A DNA stretch of 64,000 bases from assembly GCA_019358835.1 (NCBI GenBank), contig JAHHIH010000022.1:41075-105074 (forward strand), written 5' to 3'. The notes under the pieces are model-generated. The model saw only the letters and a list, made by a program, of their open reading frames with translations. It was not told the origin of the DNA and made no database searches. The stretch's first letter is position 1. Each line of letters starts with the position of its first letter. This DNA is from Tildeniella torsiva UHER 1998/13D. GTDB taxonomy: Bacteria; Cyanobacteriota; Cyanobacteriia; Phormidesmidales; Phormidesmidaceae. Shown in pieces: positions 8,656 through 17,270 of the stretch. Position numbers and translations under genes: made by a program.

Positions 8656-9744
8656 ATGGGCAACACCTTTGGGGATTTATTTCGCATCACCACCTTTGGT
8701 GAATCCCACGGCGGTGGGGTGGGGGTGGTTATCGACGGCTGCCCGCCCCGCCTAGAAATTTCCGCTGAGGAAATTCAGGCCGAGCTCGATCGCCGTCGCC
8801 CTGGCCAGAGCAAAATTACCACTCCGCGCAAAGAGAGCGATCGCTGCGAAATTCTCTCCGGCGTCTTTGAGGGCAAAACCCTGGGTACGCCCATCTCTAT
8901 TCTGGTGCGCAACGAAAATACCCGCCCCCAAGACTACAGCGAGATGGTCACCGCCTATCGCCCCTCCCACGCCGATGCCACCTACGACGCCAAGTACGGC
9001 CTGCGCAACTACCAGGGGGGCGGACGCTCCTCAGCGAGGGAAACGATTGGCCGGGTGGCGGCAGGGGCGATCGCCAAAAAGATCCTCCGGCAGGTCACCG
9101 GCACCGAAATCATTGGCTACGTCAAGCGCATTCAAGACCTGGAGGGTAGCGTGGATCCCAACACCGTCACCCTAGAGCAAGTCGAGAGCAACATCGTCCG
9201 CTGCCCCGACCCGATCGCCGCCGAGCAGATGATCGACCGAGTCGAAGCCATCCGCGACCAGGGCGACTCCATTGGCGGCGTGGTGGAGTGCGTGGCACGC
9301 GGGGTCAAGGTCGGGCTGGGTTCCCCCGTATTCGACAAGCTCGAAGCCGATTTGGCCAAGGGCGTCATGTCGCTCCCCGCCAGCAAGGGCTTTGAAATTG
9401 GCTCTGGCTTTGCCGGTACCCTGCTCACCGGCAGCGAGCACAACGACGAGTTCTACACCGATGAAGCGGGCACCTTGCGCACCCGCACCAACCGATCCGG
9501 CGGCACCCAGGGGGGTATCTCCAACGGCGAAAACATTATTATTCGCGTTGCCTTTAAGCCCACCGCCACCATTCGCAAAGCCCAAAACACCGTTACCAAT
9601 ACCGGCGAAGCCACTGTGCTAGAAGCCCGAGGTCGCCACGACCCCTGCGTGCTGCCCCGCGCTGTGCCCATGGTCGAAGCTATGGTGGCCCTGGTACTGT
9701 GCGACCACCTGCTGCGCCACCACGGCCAGTGCGAGCTGTTTTAG
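8656..9744 (+). CDS. aroC: Chorismate synthase
   Basis: A 362-residue protein with the three chorismate synthase signatures: GESHGGGVG near the N-terminus, [17 protein letters not shown] in the middle and [16 protein letters not shown] near residue 280. It converts 5-enolpyruvylshikimate-3-phosphate to chorismate with reduced FMN, the last common step of aromatic amino acid, quinone and folate synthesis. Full length for the family. It lies in a run with the M23 peptidase (upstream) and a cupin protein (33 bases downstream). Confidence 0.97.
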   Translation: MGNTFGDLFRITTFGESHGGGVGVVIDGCPPRLEISAEEIQAELDRRRPGQSKITTPRKESDRCEILSGVFEGKTLGTPISILVRNENTRPQDYSEMVTAYRPSHADATYDAKYGLRNYQGGGRSSARETIGRVAAGAIAKKILRQVTGTEIIGYVKRIQDLEGSVDPNTVTLEQVESNIVRCPDPIAAEQMIDRVEAIRDQGDSIGGVVECVARGVKVGLGSPVFDKLEADLAKGVMSLPASKGFEIGSGFAGTLLTGSEHNDEFYTDEAGTLRTRTNRSGGTQGGISNGENIIIRVAFKPTATIRKAQNTVTNTGEATVLEARGRHDPCVLPRAVPMVEAMVALVLCDHLLRHHGQCELF

Positions 9745-9777
9745 TTGACGGTGGTTTTAAGGGGCTGATGCCAGACC

Positions 9778-10113
9778 ATGAAAATTACCGGCCTTGACCA
9801 GGTACCTGAAGAGTCGGTCTCTCACAACCCGACGATTAAAAAGCGGGTGCTGCTGCATAGGGATGACTTACCCCATCTGACCAACTTTGCCCAGGCCCGC
9901 TTTGCCCCCGGCCAAATCGCCAACAGCCACAGCCACGCCGATATGGCCGAAGTGTTCTTCGTCGAATCGGGCGCTGGCACCATTACCGTTGAGGGTCAGG
10001 CCTATCCACTCACTCCCGGCGTCTGTGTTGCGATCGAGCCCGGCGAACACCACGAAGTCGCCAACACCGGCACCCAGGAACTCGTCCTCACCTACTTCGG
10101 CCTCCGTGTTTAG
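9778..10113 (+). CDS. Cupin domain-containing protein
   Basis: A 111-residue single-domain cupin. The two conserved cupin boxes are visible: SHSHADMAEVFFVESG (G-x5-HxH-x-E style metal site) and PGEHHEVANTG. The single beta-barrel probably binds a divalent metal. The substrate or role is not evident. It starts 33 bases after aroC and probably shares its transcript; its stop is followed by a polypyrimidine tract and then the convergent ABC transporter gene. Confidence 0.85.
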   Translation: MKITGLDQVPEESVSHNPTIKKRVLLHRDDLPHLTNFAQARFAPGQIANSHSHADMAEVFFVESGAGTITVEGQAYPLTPGVCVAIEPGEHHEVANTGTQELVLTYFGLRV

Positions 10114-10116
10114 CCA

Positions 10117-10172
10117 TTTGCCCATCCGCCCACTCACCTACCCATCCACTCACCTACCCACCCACCCCTCAC
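10117..10172. repeat. Low-complexity CACC/TACC/CATCC tract
   Basis: A degenerate polypyrimidine run built from CCCATCC, ACTCACC and TACCCACC words between the convergent cupin and ABC transporter genes. Similar tracts occur at 38731-38878, 45896-45955, 46440-46525 and 52581-52622. Confidence 0.7.
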
Positions 10173-11155
10173 CGCTCTGCGGATCCCGCCGCAAACACCC
10201 GCCCAATCACCTCCTCCACGGGCGGATCGCTGACGGTCAAATCCTGCACGTCCAGGTCTCCCAGAAGCTGGCTGACGGTTTGGGTCAAGGTGTCACGGTG
10301 CACAATTAGGCGGGCCGTACAGCCGTCTAGACTTTCGAGTTCGCCGTAGCGGCTCAGGGTGGCGGCATCGCAGCCCGTGGCCAGATCCACGGTGACCTCT
10401 CGGTAGGGAGCGAAGCGATCGAGCAGCCCCTCTAGGCTACCGTCATAGATCAACCGTCCCTGGTAGATCAGCAGCACCCGGCGGCACAGGGCAGTGATGT
10501 CGGCCATATAGTGGCTGGTGAGCAAAATAGTGGCTTCGTAGCGCCGGTTGTAGTCGCGCAAAAATTCTCGCACCGCTACCTGGGCGTTGACGTCTAGCCC
10601 TAGGGTGGGCTCATCTAAGAATAGAACGCGGGGACGATGCAGCAAGGCGGCCATCATTTCGGCCTTCATGCGCTCCCCGAGAGAAAGCTTACGCACTGGC
10701 TGGGTCAGCTTTCCCTGAAGGGCGAGCATCTCGGTCAGCTCATCGACCCGATAGTGAAATTCTTTGTCTGAGAGACCGTAGATAGCGCCGTTGATCCGCA
10801 GCGAATCGAGGGCGGGCAGATCCCACAGCAGCTGCTGCTTTTGCCCCATCACCAGGGTGATGTCCTGCAAAAACTCGGCCCGCCGCTGAAAAGGTACCTG
10901 GTCACCGACCCGCACTGTCCCTTCTGAGGGATGAATGAGCCCAGTGAGCATCTTGAGGGTAGTAGTTTTACCGGCACCGTTGGGGCCTAAAAAACCCACC
11001 ACCTCACCGGGCTCAATGTGGAACGAGACAGCCTGTACCGCCTCTACCAAACGGTACTGACGGCGAAAGAAATGCCGTAGCGTACCCCCTAGGCCTGATT
11101 CTTTGACCGCGACGGGGTAGCGCTTGCTGAGCTGATTGACCTCAATAGTAGTCAT
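10169..11155 (-). CDS. ABC transporter ATP-binding protein
   Basis: A 328-residue ABC ATPase. Motifs: Walker A GPNGAGKTTT, Q-loop region GQKQQLLWDLPA, signature LSLGERMKAE, Walker B VLFLDEPTLGLD and the H-loop LTSHYMADI. The C-terminal about 90 residues form the extra domain common in ABC-2 type exporters. The long upstream frame is open to 11269, but the ATG at 11155 (MTTIEVNQLSKRY) matches where such proteins start. No permease gene is next to it, so its membrane partner must be encoded elsewhere. Substrate unknown. Confidence 0.88.
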   Translation of the reverse strand: MTTIEVNQLSKRYPVAVKESGLGGTLRHFFRRQYRLVEAVQAVSFHIEPGEVVGFLGPNGAGKTTTLKMLTGLIHPSEGTVRVGDQVPFQRRAEFLQDITLVMGQKQQLLWDLPALDSLRINGAIYGLSDKEFHYRVDELTEMLALQGKLTQPVRKLSLGERMKAEMMAALLHRPRVLFLDEPTLGLDVNAQVAVREFLRDYNRRYEATILLTSHYMADITALCRRVLLIYQGRLIYDGSLEGLLDRFAPYREVTVDLATGCDAATLSRYGELESLDGCTARLIVHRDTLTQTVSQLLGDLDVQDLTVSDPPVEEVIGRVFAAGSAER

Positions 11156-11365
11156 AGCCAAACGGTAGATAGAGCAGTTAAGCCCTGTAATGGGGCCTAT
11201 AGCCTTCACTTTACCGTCAACGTCCTCTCGTGCTGGCATACAGCAGTTGGGTGGGTAGTGCCGCATCAACGCCCACCCACCGTTTGGCTCAGCACCTTTC
11301 GGAGTAAGTACCTTTCGGAGAATATCACCACAGGCTTTGAGCAGCGAGAGGCGACTTACGTTGCC

Positions 11366-11809
11366 TTAGTCCACGGCTTGGCGCAAAAAATGAAGCCGCT
11401 CGTTGAGGCCCATGGTGTTGATGCGGGCGATCAGCGCCTGGGTTGTAGCTGAACCATCTCGACAGGCCGTTAGGGGTAGACGACTGGCCGGGATAAGGCT
11501 AAACAGACGATGCCAGAAGGCCAGCTTCATATTCATGTTGAGGGCCTGGTAAGCCTGGGTAAAGCGGGTGTCAGCCCCAGCCAGAATGTCGCGCACAATA
11601 GCCAGCTGATCGTCGCGATCGACTTGCTGAACCTGGCTGAGCAACTGCTGAACGGCCTGAGAGAACAGGGCTACCGGGGCAATAGCGGCAAAGGCCTGGC
11701 CCAGAGTGTCGTAGATCTGCCAGAGCACGGCGATTTTGCAATCTACATGTACCGATTCAAAGGATTGAACGGCTTGCTCAAACTGAAGGCGAACGTCTAT
11801 AGCGGTCAT
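11366..11809 (-). CDS. Helical carotenoid protein-like (OCP N-terminal domain)
   Basis: A 147-residue all-helical protein resembling the carotenoid-binding N-terminal domain of the orange carotenoid protein. Residues that line the carotenoid tunnel in OCP appear to be kept: the WxxY pair in LWQIY (W30, Y33; OCP Trp41/Tyr44) and the Trp in KLAFW (W99; OCP Trp110). No C-terminal NTF2-like domain, CTDH or fluorescence recovery protein gene is nearby, so it would be a stand-alone HCP, a class reported to quench phycobilisomes or singlet oxygen. The start at 11809 has an AGGAAA ribosome site 7 bases upstream. Confidence 0.8.
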   Translation of the reverse strand: MTAIDVRLQFEQAVQSFESVHVDCKIAVLWQIYDTLGQAFAAIAPVALFSQAVQQLLSQVQQVDRDDQLAIVRDILAGADTRFTQAYQALNMNMKLAFWHRLFSLIPASRLPLTACRDGSATTQALIARINTMGLNERLHFLRQAVD

Positions 11810-12278
11810 GGTAGGTTTCCTGTAAGGGCTTGTTATGGGGTGAGATAACAACGCGGCAGAATAGGGTGAGGGCTCTGTCGCACCGATCGCGATCGCTGAA
11901 GAAAAAGCCTTAGCGTCGGCGAGCCAGCGCTAAAACCATGTCTTTAAAGGGTCGAAGCAGAAAAATGGAAGAGGAGGCCGTGTGAATTTAAAGGGGTTTA
12001 TCGTCTATTTATATTGATCCCCGCTGATTTTGAATACAGGGTATTTCTTCCAAGTTTCTTTTGATTTAAAGCATAACGGTGGGCGATGGCACCGCCCACC
12101 CCCCGAAAGAGAGGGAAACTGCCGCCAACCAGCGGATTGTTGCCGGGCTGGAGCCATTGTCTTTTAATATTTAGTTACACAGCAAGGGTGCTGTTCTGGC
12201 TGCGGCAGCTTCTTTAGGCTAATCTCGCTCAGGCCATTACTTGGAGTGCTGTTCTCTGGAGTTATGAGGGCAATTTCG
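11810..12278. other. Intergenic region between divergent genes
   Basis: About 470 bases upstream of both the HCP-like gene (minus) and the bactofilin gene (plus), so it should hold both promoters. It contains an 8-bp GC stem (GGTGGGCG 12078-12085 with CGCCCACC 12093-12100). No convincing small ORF was found. Confidence 0.6.
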
Positions 12279-12674
12279 ATGTTCAAACGTAAACCGACTC
12301 CGCCATTGACTTACCTGAGTCAAAAAACTGAGTTTGAGGGGGTGCTTCACGCCGAGGGTATGCTGCGGGTAGATGGCGTCATCCATGGCACCGTAGACAT
12401 CAAGGGTGACCTAGAGATCTCCTCCACGGGGTTGATCGAAGGCCCCGAGGTCAGGGCTCAAAATATTGTGGTGCAGGGGGTACTCAAGGCTAGGGTCTTT
12501 GCCGAAGGCAAGCTCACCCTCAGCCGCACGGCGCGTCTGGAGGGAGACGTGGTGGCCGGTGCTCTCGAAATCGAGCCGGGGGCTTACTACACGGGCTATA
12601 TCGAAACCCGAGATGCTAAGTCGCTGCCGCCAGCCCGAGAGGTACCGGAACTCTACGGCACCACTGAGCTTTAG
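12279..12674 (+). CDS. Bactofilin family protein (polymer-forming cytoskeletal)
   Basis: About 131 residues. It begins MFKRKPTPPLTYLSQKTEF and continues into the DUF583/bactofilin beta-helix, with repeated short hydrophobic turns (RVDGVIHGTVDIKGDLEI, VVQGVLKARVFAEGKLTL). Bactofilins self-assemble into filaments used in cell-shape or polarity functions. In-frame earlier starts exist at 12264 (ATG) and 12246 (GTG); 12279 is chosen because a GAGG lies 9 bases upstream and MFKRK is a common bactofilin start. Confidence 0.85.
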   Translation: MFKRKPTPPLTYLSQKTEFEGVLHAEGMLRVDGVIHGTVDIKGDLEISSTGLIEGPEVRAQNIVVQGVLKARVFAEGKLTLSRTARLEGDVVAGALEIEPGAYYTGYIETRDAKSLPPAREVPELYGTTEL

Positions 12675-12691
12675 CCGGGCGAGCTTTAGCG

Positions 12692-12850
12692 CTACTCGTC
12701 ACGCATAATCCAGGTGGTCAACACCAGGGCCACACCGCCTATCAGCCAGGGTGAAGGTGCGAATAGCTGGCTGAGGTGAGTCAGGCTGTTGACCAGAATG
12801 GCGATCGCCTGGGAGGCCGCCACGCAGATCATCAGTATCACAAGTTCCAT
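12692..12850 (-). CDS. Small membrane protein, 52 residues
   Basis: An unrecognised 52-residue ORF with a strong ribosome site (AGGAGG 8 bases before the ATG). It has two predicted hydrophobic helices (LVILMICVAASQAIAILV, and WLIGGVALVLTTWIM) separated by a short polar turn. It is convergent with the bactofilin gene, ending 18 bases after the bactofilin stop. The strong Shine-Dalgarno and clean two-helix profile favour a real gene. Function unknown. Confidence 0.65.
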   Translation of the reverse strand: MELVILMICVAASQAIAILVNSLTHLSQLFAPSPWLIGGVALVLTTWIMRDE

Positions 12851-13001
12851 GGCTGAAGCCTCCTGGGGGTGCGGGCAGCGCTAGATAGGGTGCCAACGGC
12901 TGGTTGGTGTAACGGAAGACAGTTGCAGTATCTGTCTATTATGTCCACCGCTCACGACAATTACCTAGCACCATAGAACTGAACCGTAGGAGGCTGGGGC
13001 C

Positions 13002-13484
13002 ATGGCCATCAACTATCAACAACGTGGAGCACTGGCGCTAGCCGCAGGGCTGGCAACGGGTCTACTGGCAGTCCTCCCCTCCCTAGCCCAGCAGGCCAAC
13101 TTCGAGTCTTTGACGCTGTCTGGGGCTACCCCCACCGCCAGCGTTAGCGGTTTCACCAACGGTATTTCTGCGCTGTCTAGCATTGCTGGGCGCGATCGCA
13201 ACGGCACCATCTGCGCCGGGTTCGCCGATACCGCCCCCGATCACATCATGGTTTTACAGCAAGACTTCGCCACCCTAACGCTCCAGGTCAACAGCGGCGG
13301 CAACGATACCAGTCTTCTAGTTCAAGGGCCTGATGGCACCGTGCGCTGTGGCGACGACACCGACCGTCGTAATCCCGACGCCCGAGTCCAAGACCAAAAC
13401 TGGCCAGCAGGTACCTACAGCGTCTGGGTTGGCTCCCACCAGCAGGGTCAGCGCTACAACTACTCCCTCAGCACAACTCCATAG
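13002..13484 (+). CDS. Secreted protein with PPC-like domain
   Basis: A 160-residue protein with a clear signal peptide (basic start, hydrophobic ALALAAGLATGLLAVL, cleavage near SLAQQ). The mature part resembles a bacterial pre-peptidase C-terminal domain: DTAPDHIMVLQQDFATLTL, then DTSLLVQGPDG, a conserved CGDD, and a closing GTYSVWVGSH. Such domains are exported beta-sandwiches usually attached to proteases; here it is alone. AGGAGG lies just upstream of the start. Function unknown. Confidence 0.75.
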   Translation: MAINYQQRGALALAAGLATGLLAVLPSLAQQANFESLTLSGATPTASVSGFTNGISALSSIAGRDRNGTICAGFADTAPDHIMVLQQDFATLTLQVNSGGNDTSLLVQGPDGTVRCGDDTDRRNPDARVQDQNWPAGTYSVWVGSHQQGQRYNYSLSTTP

Positions 13485-13608
13485 GGCCAAGACCTGTCTT
13501 TCGGTGCCGGGCTGTAATGTTTACGCTGGAGTAATCCACACCTGCTAAAGGTGTTGGTCAATGACAGGCCCACGTTAGGATGGTAGGGCTGCAGTTAACT
13601 CATTGCCT

Positions 13609-14346
13609 GTGCTCACCACCCTGCTTGTCGATTTTCGCATCGTCTTCGAGCGTGACCCAGCGGCCCGTAACTGGCTAGAGGTGCTGACCTGCTACCCTGG
13701 CCTGCATGCCTTAGCCCTACACCGCTTCAGCCACTGGCTGTGGGGCCTGGGCCTGCCCGTGCTGCCGCGCCTCATTTCCCACCTGGCGCGGTTCCTCACC
13801 GGCATTGAAATTCACCCAGGGGCGACCATTGGCAAAGGGGTATTTATTGACCACGGTATGGGCGTGGTCATTGGGGAAACCGCCATCGTTGGCGACTACG
13901 CCTTGATCTACCAGGGCGTAACCCTGGGGGGTACCGGCAAAGAAATTGGCAAGCGCCACCCTACCCTAGGCGACAACGTGGTCGTGGGGGCGGGGGCTAA
14001 GGTACTGGGCAACATATACCTCGGGCACAATGTGCGAATTGGGGCCGGTTCAGTGGTGCTGCGAGAAGTGCCCTCTGACTGCACGGTGGTAGGGGTGCCT
14101 GGTCGCATCGTTTACCGAGCCGGTGAGCGGGTCGAACCCCTAGAGCACGGTCGCCTACCCGACTCCGAGGCCCAAGTGATTCGCGCTCTGCTCGATCGCA
14201 TTGAATCCCTAGAGAAAGAAGTGCAGGCCCTCGGTCAAGTAAGCCGTGAACCTGTTTTAGTCGGTGTAGCTCGCTCCCAAGACGGCGTTCACTGCCGCTT
14301 ACAAGACCGCGTCATCGAAGAATTTCTAGACGGCAGCGGTATTTAA
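13609..14346 (+). CDS. cysE: Serine O-acetyltransferase
   Basis: Transfers acetyl from acetyl-CoA to L-serine, the entry step of cysteine synthesis. The N-terminus carries [14 protein letters not shown] and HRFSHWLW, then left-handed beta-helix hexapeptide repeats with the active-site block [23 protein letters not shown] and [13 protein letters not shown] at 13609 gives MLTTLLVDF, matching cyanobacterial relatives; a TTG at 13603 is an alternative. The C-terminal 60 residues form a helical extension beyond the usual end. A hairpin follows at 14411. Confidence 0.94.
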   Translation: MLTTLLVDFRIVFERDPAARNWLEVLTCYPGLHALALHRFSHWLWGLGLPVLPRLISHLARFLTGIEIHPGATIGKGVFIDHGMGVVIGETAIVGDYALIYQGVTLGGTGKEIGKRHPTLGDNVVVGAGAKVLGNIYLGHNVRIGAGSVVLREVPSDCTVVGVPGRIVYRAGERVEPLEHGRLPDSEAQVIRALLDRIESLEKEVQALGQVSREPVLVGVARSQDGVHCRLQDRVIEEFLDGSGI

Positions 14347-14410
14347 TGAGTACCCTCTAGCCGTTATTCAAAGCCAAAGCAGTTCTGCCAGATAGTCAGC
14401 CTTAAGAGAA

Positions 14411-14441
14411 GATCCGACTTGACAATCCGCCAAGCCGGATC
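14411..14441 (+). terminator. Possible terminator after cysE
   Basis: GATCCG/CGGATC and CTTG/CAAG arms with one A-C mismatch and a 9-base loop, followed by CGTTTCTT. It is the only good hairpin between cysE and sigA. Confidence 0.5.
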
Positions 14442-15026
14442 CGTTTCTTAGCACAAAAAAGAGTTCCGCAATAGTGCGTAGAAAATGCTGACCTACCAGC
14501 GCAAATGTAATGAATCGATTACAGAATTTGGCGACTCAAATCGAAGATTCTTCTCGACCGTGATCGGCATTAGGGTCCCTATCCACACTTTAGGTACTCC
14601 CGAAAATTTACGTTGTTATTCTTTATAAAGGGAGAAAATGCGGAGCAGGAAGATAGTTCATCTGTTCTAATAAGCCAATTTTTGCGCGATCGCGCTCAAT
14701 TTTGAACTGCTCGTTTTGATTGCGGCTTAAGCATTTCAGCCCATTCAAGGGTTTTCCGCAAAGTTGGGGTGGTACATCACCTGGCATTGCAGTTAAAATT
14801 GAGGGGCCATGGCGGCGCTGATGTATTTCTCTAGATAGAGGCGGCGGCGAGCCCGGGCTAACAGCACCAAGCCAGTGTCGTAAACGTCTAGGTGGCTAGG
14901 CACTGATCACTGGGTTTCTAAAAAATAGATCCGCACTTTTTCGGAACTGTGGGCATCTATCCAACGGAGCTGTTAATCTGATCACAGTCTTTGTCTTTCA
15001 ATTTTAAGGAGCACGAGGATCGCGGC
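14442..15026 (+). promoter_or_regulatory. Long upstream region of sigA
   Basis: About 585 bases with no convincing gene. It is AT-richer than the neighbouring coding DNA and presumably holds the sigA promoter and a long leader. A short ATG frame near 14484 has no ribosome site and was not called. Confidence 0.5.
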
Positions 15027-16166
15027 ATGACCCAAGCAAATCATCTGCTCGGCACCATCAACCCTGAAACTGAACTCGATCTACTGATCGACGGTAATGA
15101 TAGTGACGAGAATTTTGTTGCCCAAGATGACGAGGCCGGCGCCGATGACAAAGCGCCGAAGGGGAAAGTAACCCGCCGCCGAGCTCAAACTAAAAAGCGC
15201 CACTACACCGAAGACTCCATTCGTCTCTACCTGCAAGAGATTGGCCGTATTCGACTGCTGCGGGCCGAAGAAGAAATTGAGCTAGCCCGCAAAATCGCTG
15301 ACCTGCTTAAGCTAGAGCGCATTCAAGACGAGCTGTTCGACTCCCTTGAACGGGAGCCGTCTGACATTGAGTGGGCTGCCGCCGTTGGCCAAGACGAAGG
15401 CAAAGACTACACCGTGGCCAGCTTCCGCCACCGTCTGCACATTGGTCGCCGCGCTAAAGACAAGATGGTGCAGTCAAACCTGCGTCTGGTTGTCTCGATC
15501 GCCAAGAAATACATGAACCGTGGTCTCTCCTTCCAGGATTTAATTCAGGAAGGGAGTTTGGGCCTAATCCGCGCCGCCGAGAAATTTGACCACGAGAAGG
15601 GCTACAAGTTCTCCACCTACGCCACCTGGTGGATTCGCCAGGCCATTACCCGGGCGATCGCCGATCAGTCGCGCACCATTCGCCTACCGGTTCACCTCTA
15701 CGAGACCATTTCTCGCATTAAGAAAACCACCAAGCTGCTCTCCCAAGAGCTAGGCCGCAAGCCAACCGAAGAAGAAATCGCCACTCGCATGGAAATGACC
15801 ATCGAGAAGCTGCGGTTTATTGCCAAGTCGGCCCAGTTGCCCATCTCCCTCGAAACCCCCATCGGTAAAGAAGAAGACTCTCGCCTCGGCGACTTCATTG
15901 AGTCTGACGGCGAAACCCCCGAAGACCAAGTGTCTAAGAGCCTGCTGCGGGAAGACCTAGAGAGTGTCTTGGGCACCCTCAGCCCCCGCGAGCGCGATGT
16001 GCTGCGTCTACGCTATGGTCTCGACGATGGCCGGATGAAGACCCTGGAAGAAATTGGCCAGATCTTTAACGTCACCCGCGAGCGCATTCGTCAGATCGAA
16101 GCCAAGGCTCTACGCAAGCTGCGTCACCCCAACCGCAACAGCATTCTAAAAGAGTACATTCGCTAA
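15027..16166 (+). CDS. sigA: RNA polymerase primary sigma factor SigA
   Basis: A 379-residue group 1 sigma-70. An acidic N-terminus leads to region 1.2 ([15 protein letters not shown]), region 2 ([42 protein letters not shown]), region 3 and region 4 with the helix-turn-helix [19 protein letters not shown]. It recognises -10/-35 promoters for housekeeping transcription. The ATG at 15027 (MTQANHLL) fits cyanobacterial SigA starts and has GAGG 9 bases upstream; an in-frame start at 14991 is less likely. A perfect terminator follows. Confidence 0.96.
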   Translation: MTQANHLLGTINPETELDLLIDGNDSDENFVAQDDEAGADDKAPKGKVTRRRAQTKKRHYTEDSIRLYLQEIGRIRLLRAEEEIELARKIADLLKLERIQDELFDSLEREPSDIEWAAAVGQDEGKDYTVASFRHRLHIGRRAKDKMVQSNLRLVVSIAKKYMNRGLSFQDLIQEGSLGLIRAAEKFDHEKGYKFSTYATWWIRQAITRAIADQSRTIRLPVHLYETISRIKKTTKLLSQELGRKPTEEEIATRMEMTIEKLRFIAKSAQLPISLETPIGKEEDSRLGDFIESDGETPEDQVSKSLLREDLESVLGTLSPRERDVLRLRYGLDDGRMKTLEEIGQIFNVTRERIRQIEAKALRKLRHPNRNSILKEYIR

Positions 16167-16200
16167 AATTGTTCTAAGTTTTAGCCCTCCAGACTGAACA

Positions 16201-16228
16201 AAAGGCTGCCCAAAGGCAGCCTTTTTAG
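16201..16228 (+). terminator. Rho-independent terminator of sigA
   Basis: A perfect 10-bp stem AAAGGCTGCC / GGCAGCCTTT with a CAAA loop, followed by TTAG; it lies 35 bases after the sigA stop. Confidence 0.9.
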
Positions 16229-16419
16229 TTGTTAGATAACGGCTACTCCATTCTGTCAACCATCCCTATAGCCCCGGCACCCCAAACGGAAGGGAGAGGT
16301 GAAACTAGCCCCCTGATTTGAACTCGCCTTAGGGAAGCAAGGGTGCTAGCATCGGATTTGGTGTTAGTACTGACTTACCCAAAGGTTTGTTGCTAGGGTG
16401 GACAGATTGCCGCTCAGTT

Positions 16420-16433
16420 GGTACACTTGTTCC
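16420..16433 (+). promoter_or_regulatory. LexA box upstream of lexA
   Basis: GGTACACTTGTTCC fits the cyanobacterial LexA operator consensus RGTACNNNDGTWCB at every specified base. It lies 33 bases upstream of the lexA start, the position expected for autoregulation. Confidence 0.75.
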
Positions 16434-16465
16434 ATGACATGACCCAACGCCGTGGCTAAATCCCT

Positions 16466-17080
16466 ATGGAATCCTTAACAACCGCCCAACAGGAGCTCTA
16501 CGACTGGCTAGTTGAGTATATCCGGGCCAATCAGCACTCCCCCTCCATTCGCCAAATGATGCGGGCGATGAACCTACGCTCCCCCGCTCCCATTCAGAGT
16601 CGCCTAGAGCACCTCAAGAATAAGGGCTACATTGAGTGGAGCGAGGGCAAAGCGCGCACCATTCGCGTTCGGGATGACGTTCGGGGAGTGCCCATTCTTG
16701 GCACTATTGCCGCTGGTTTTGTCAACGAAGCGTTTACCGACACCGTGGAGCGCCTTGACCTCAACGGGCTGCCTATTCAGTCTGGTGACTACGCCCTCAA
16801 GGTCACCGGAGACAGCATGATTGAGGCCATGATCCAAGATGGGGATGTGGTGATTATGCGGCCGGTAAAAGATCCCCAGGGCATTCGGGAAGGCACTATT
16901 GTGGCAGCTCGGGTGGAGAGCGGCACCACCCTCAAGTCGTTCCACCGCCAGGGTAATCAGGTGCATCTCAAACCCGCTAACCCCAACTATCCAGTTATGG
17001 AGTTTCCAGCGGACTTGGTAGATGTACAGGGACGATTAGTGGCGGTGTGGCGCGGTATCGATCCAGACTTTACCGTTTGA
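16466..17080 (+). CDS. lexA: LexA repressor / S24 autopeptidase
   Basis: A 204-residue protein. The N-terminal winged helix-turn-helix (SPSIRQMMRAMNLRSPAPIQ) binds the SOS operator; the C-terminal S24 domain carries the scissile Ala83-Gly84 (TIAAGF), the nucleophile Ser117 (GDSM) and the general base Lys157 (TTLKSF). All autocleavage residues are intact, unlike some cyanobacterial LexA proteins that lost them, so RecA-stimulated self-cleavage and SOS control are plausible. A matching operator lies 33 bases upstream. Confidence 0.95.
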   Translation: MESLTTAQQELYDWLVEYIRANQHSPSIRQMMRAMNLRSPAPIQSRLEHLKNKGYIEWSEGKARTIRVRDDVRGVPILGTIAAGFVNEAFTDTVERLDLNGLPIQSGDYALKVTGDSMIEAMIQDGDVVIMRPVKDPQGIREGTIVAARVESGTTLKSFHRQGNQVHLKPANPNYPVMEFPADLVDVQGRLVAVWRGIDPDFTV

Positions 17081-17114
17081 CGTCTTCCAAATTTCAAGCG
17101 ACTAGTGCTCCTGG

Positions 17115-17145
17115 CCGCTGTTGTTAACCACAACAGCGGTTTTTT
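17115..17145 (+). terminator. Rho-independent terminator of lexA
   Basis: Perfect 10-bp stem CCGCTGTTGT / ACAACAGCGG with loop TAACC, followed by six T residues; 35 bases after the lexA stop. Confidence 0.92.
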
Positions 17146-17166
17146 GATTAACGGACGGTGGAGTTA

Positions 17167-17270
17167 TACCAAATCCGACTCACAAAACCCCGATTCGCAA
17201 CCGATACCTGGTAGGGAGCATTGCAGTGCAATGCCCCTACGAATCGGGGGTATATAGACAGGATTTGGTA
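17167..17270. repeat. MITE-like inverted-repeat element, copy 2
   Basis: A 104-bp element with the same ends as the one at 3933: TACCAAATCC and GGATTTGGTA, then CCCCGATTCG / CGAATCGGGG and an inner GCATTG / CAATGC pair. It folds into a near-complete hairpin. It is flanked by TTA on both sides, and the right TTA is the TAA stop codon of the minus-strand gene at 17271, exactly as at copy 1. Confidence 0.85.

Noticed and set aside
11294..11320. Two ACCTTTCGGAG direct repeats 16 bases apart upstream of the ABC ATPase
   Set aside because: Too short to assign to a regulator; could be a local duplication.
14484..14640. Short ATG frame in the sigA leader
   Set aside because: No ribosome site and no resemblance; probably leader RNA.
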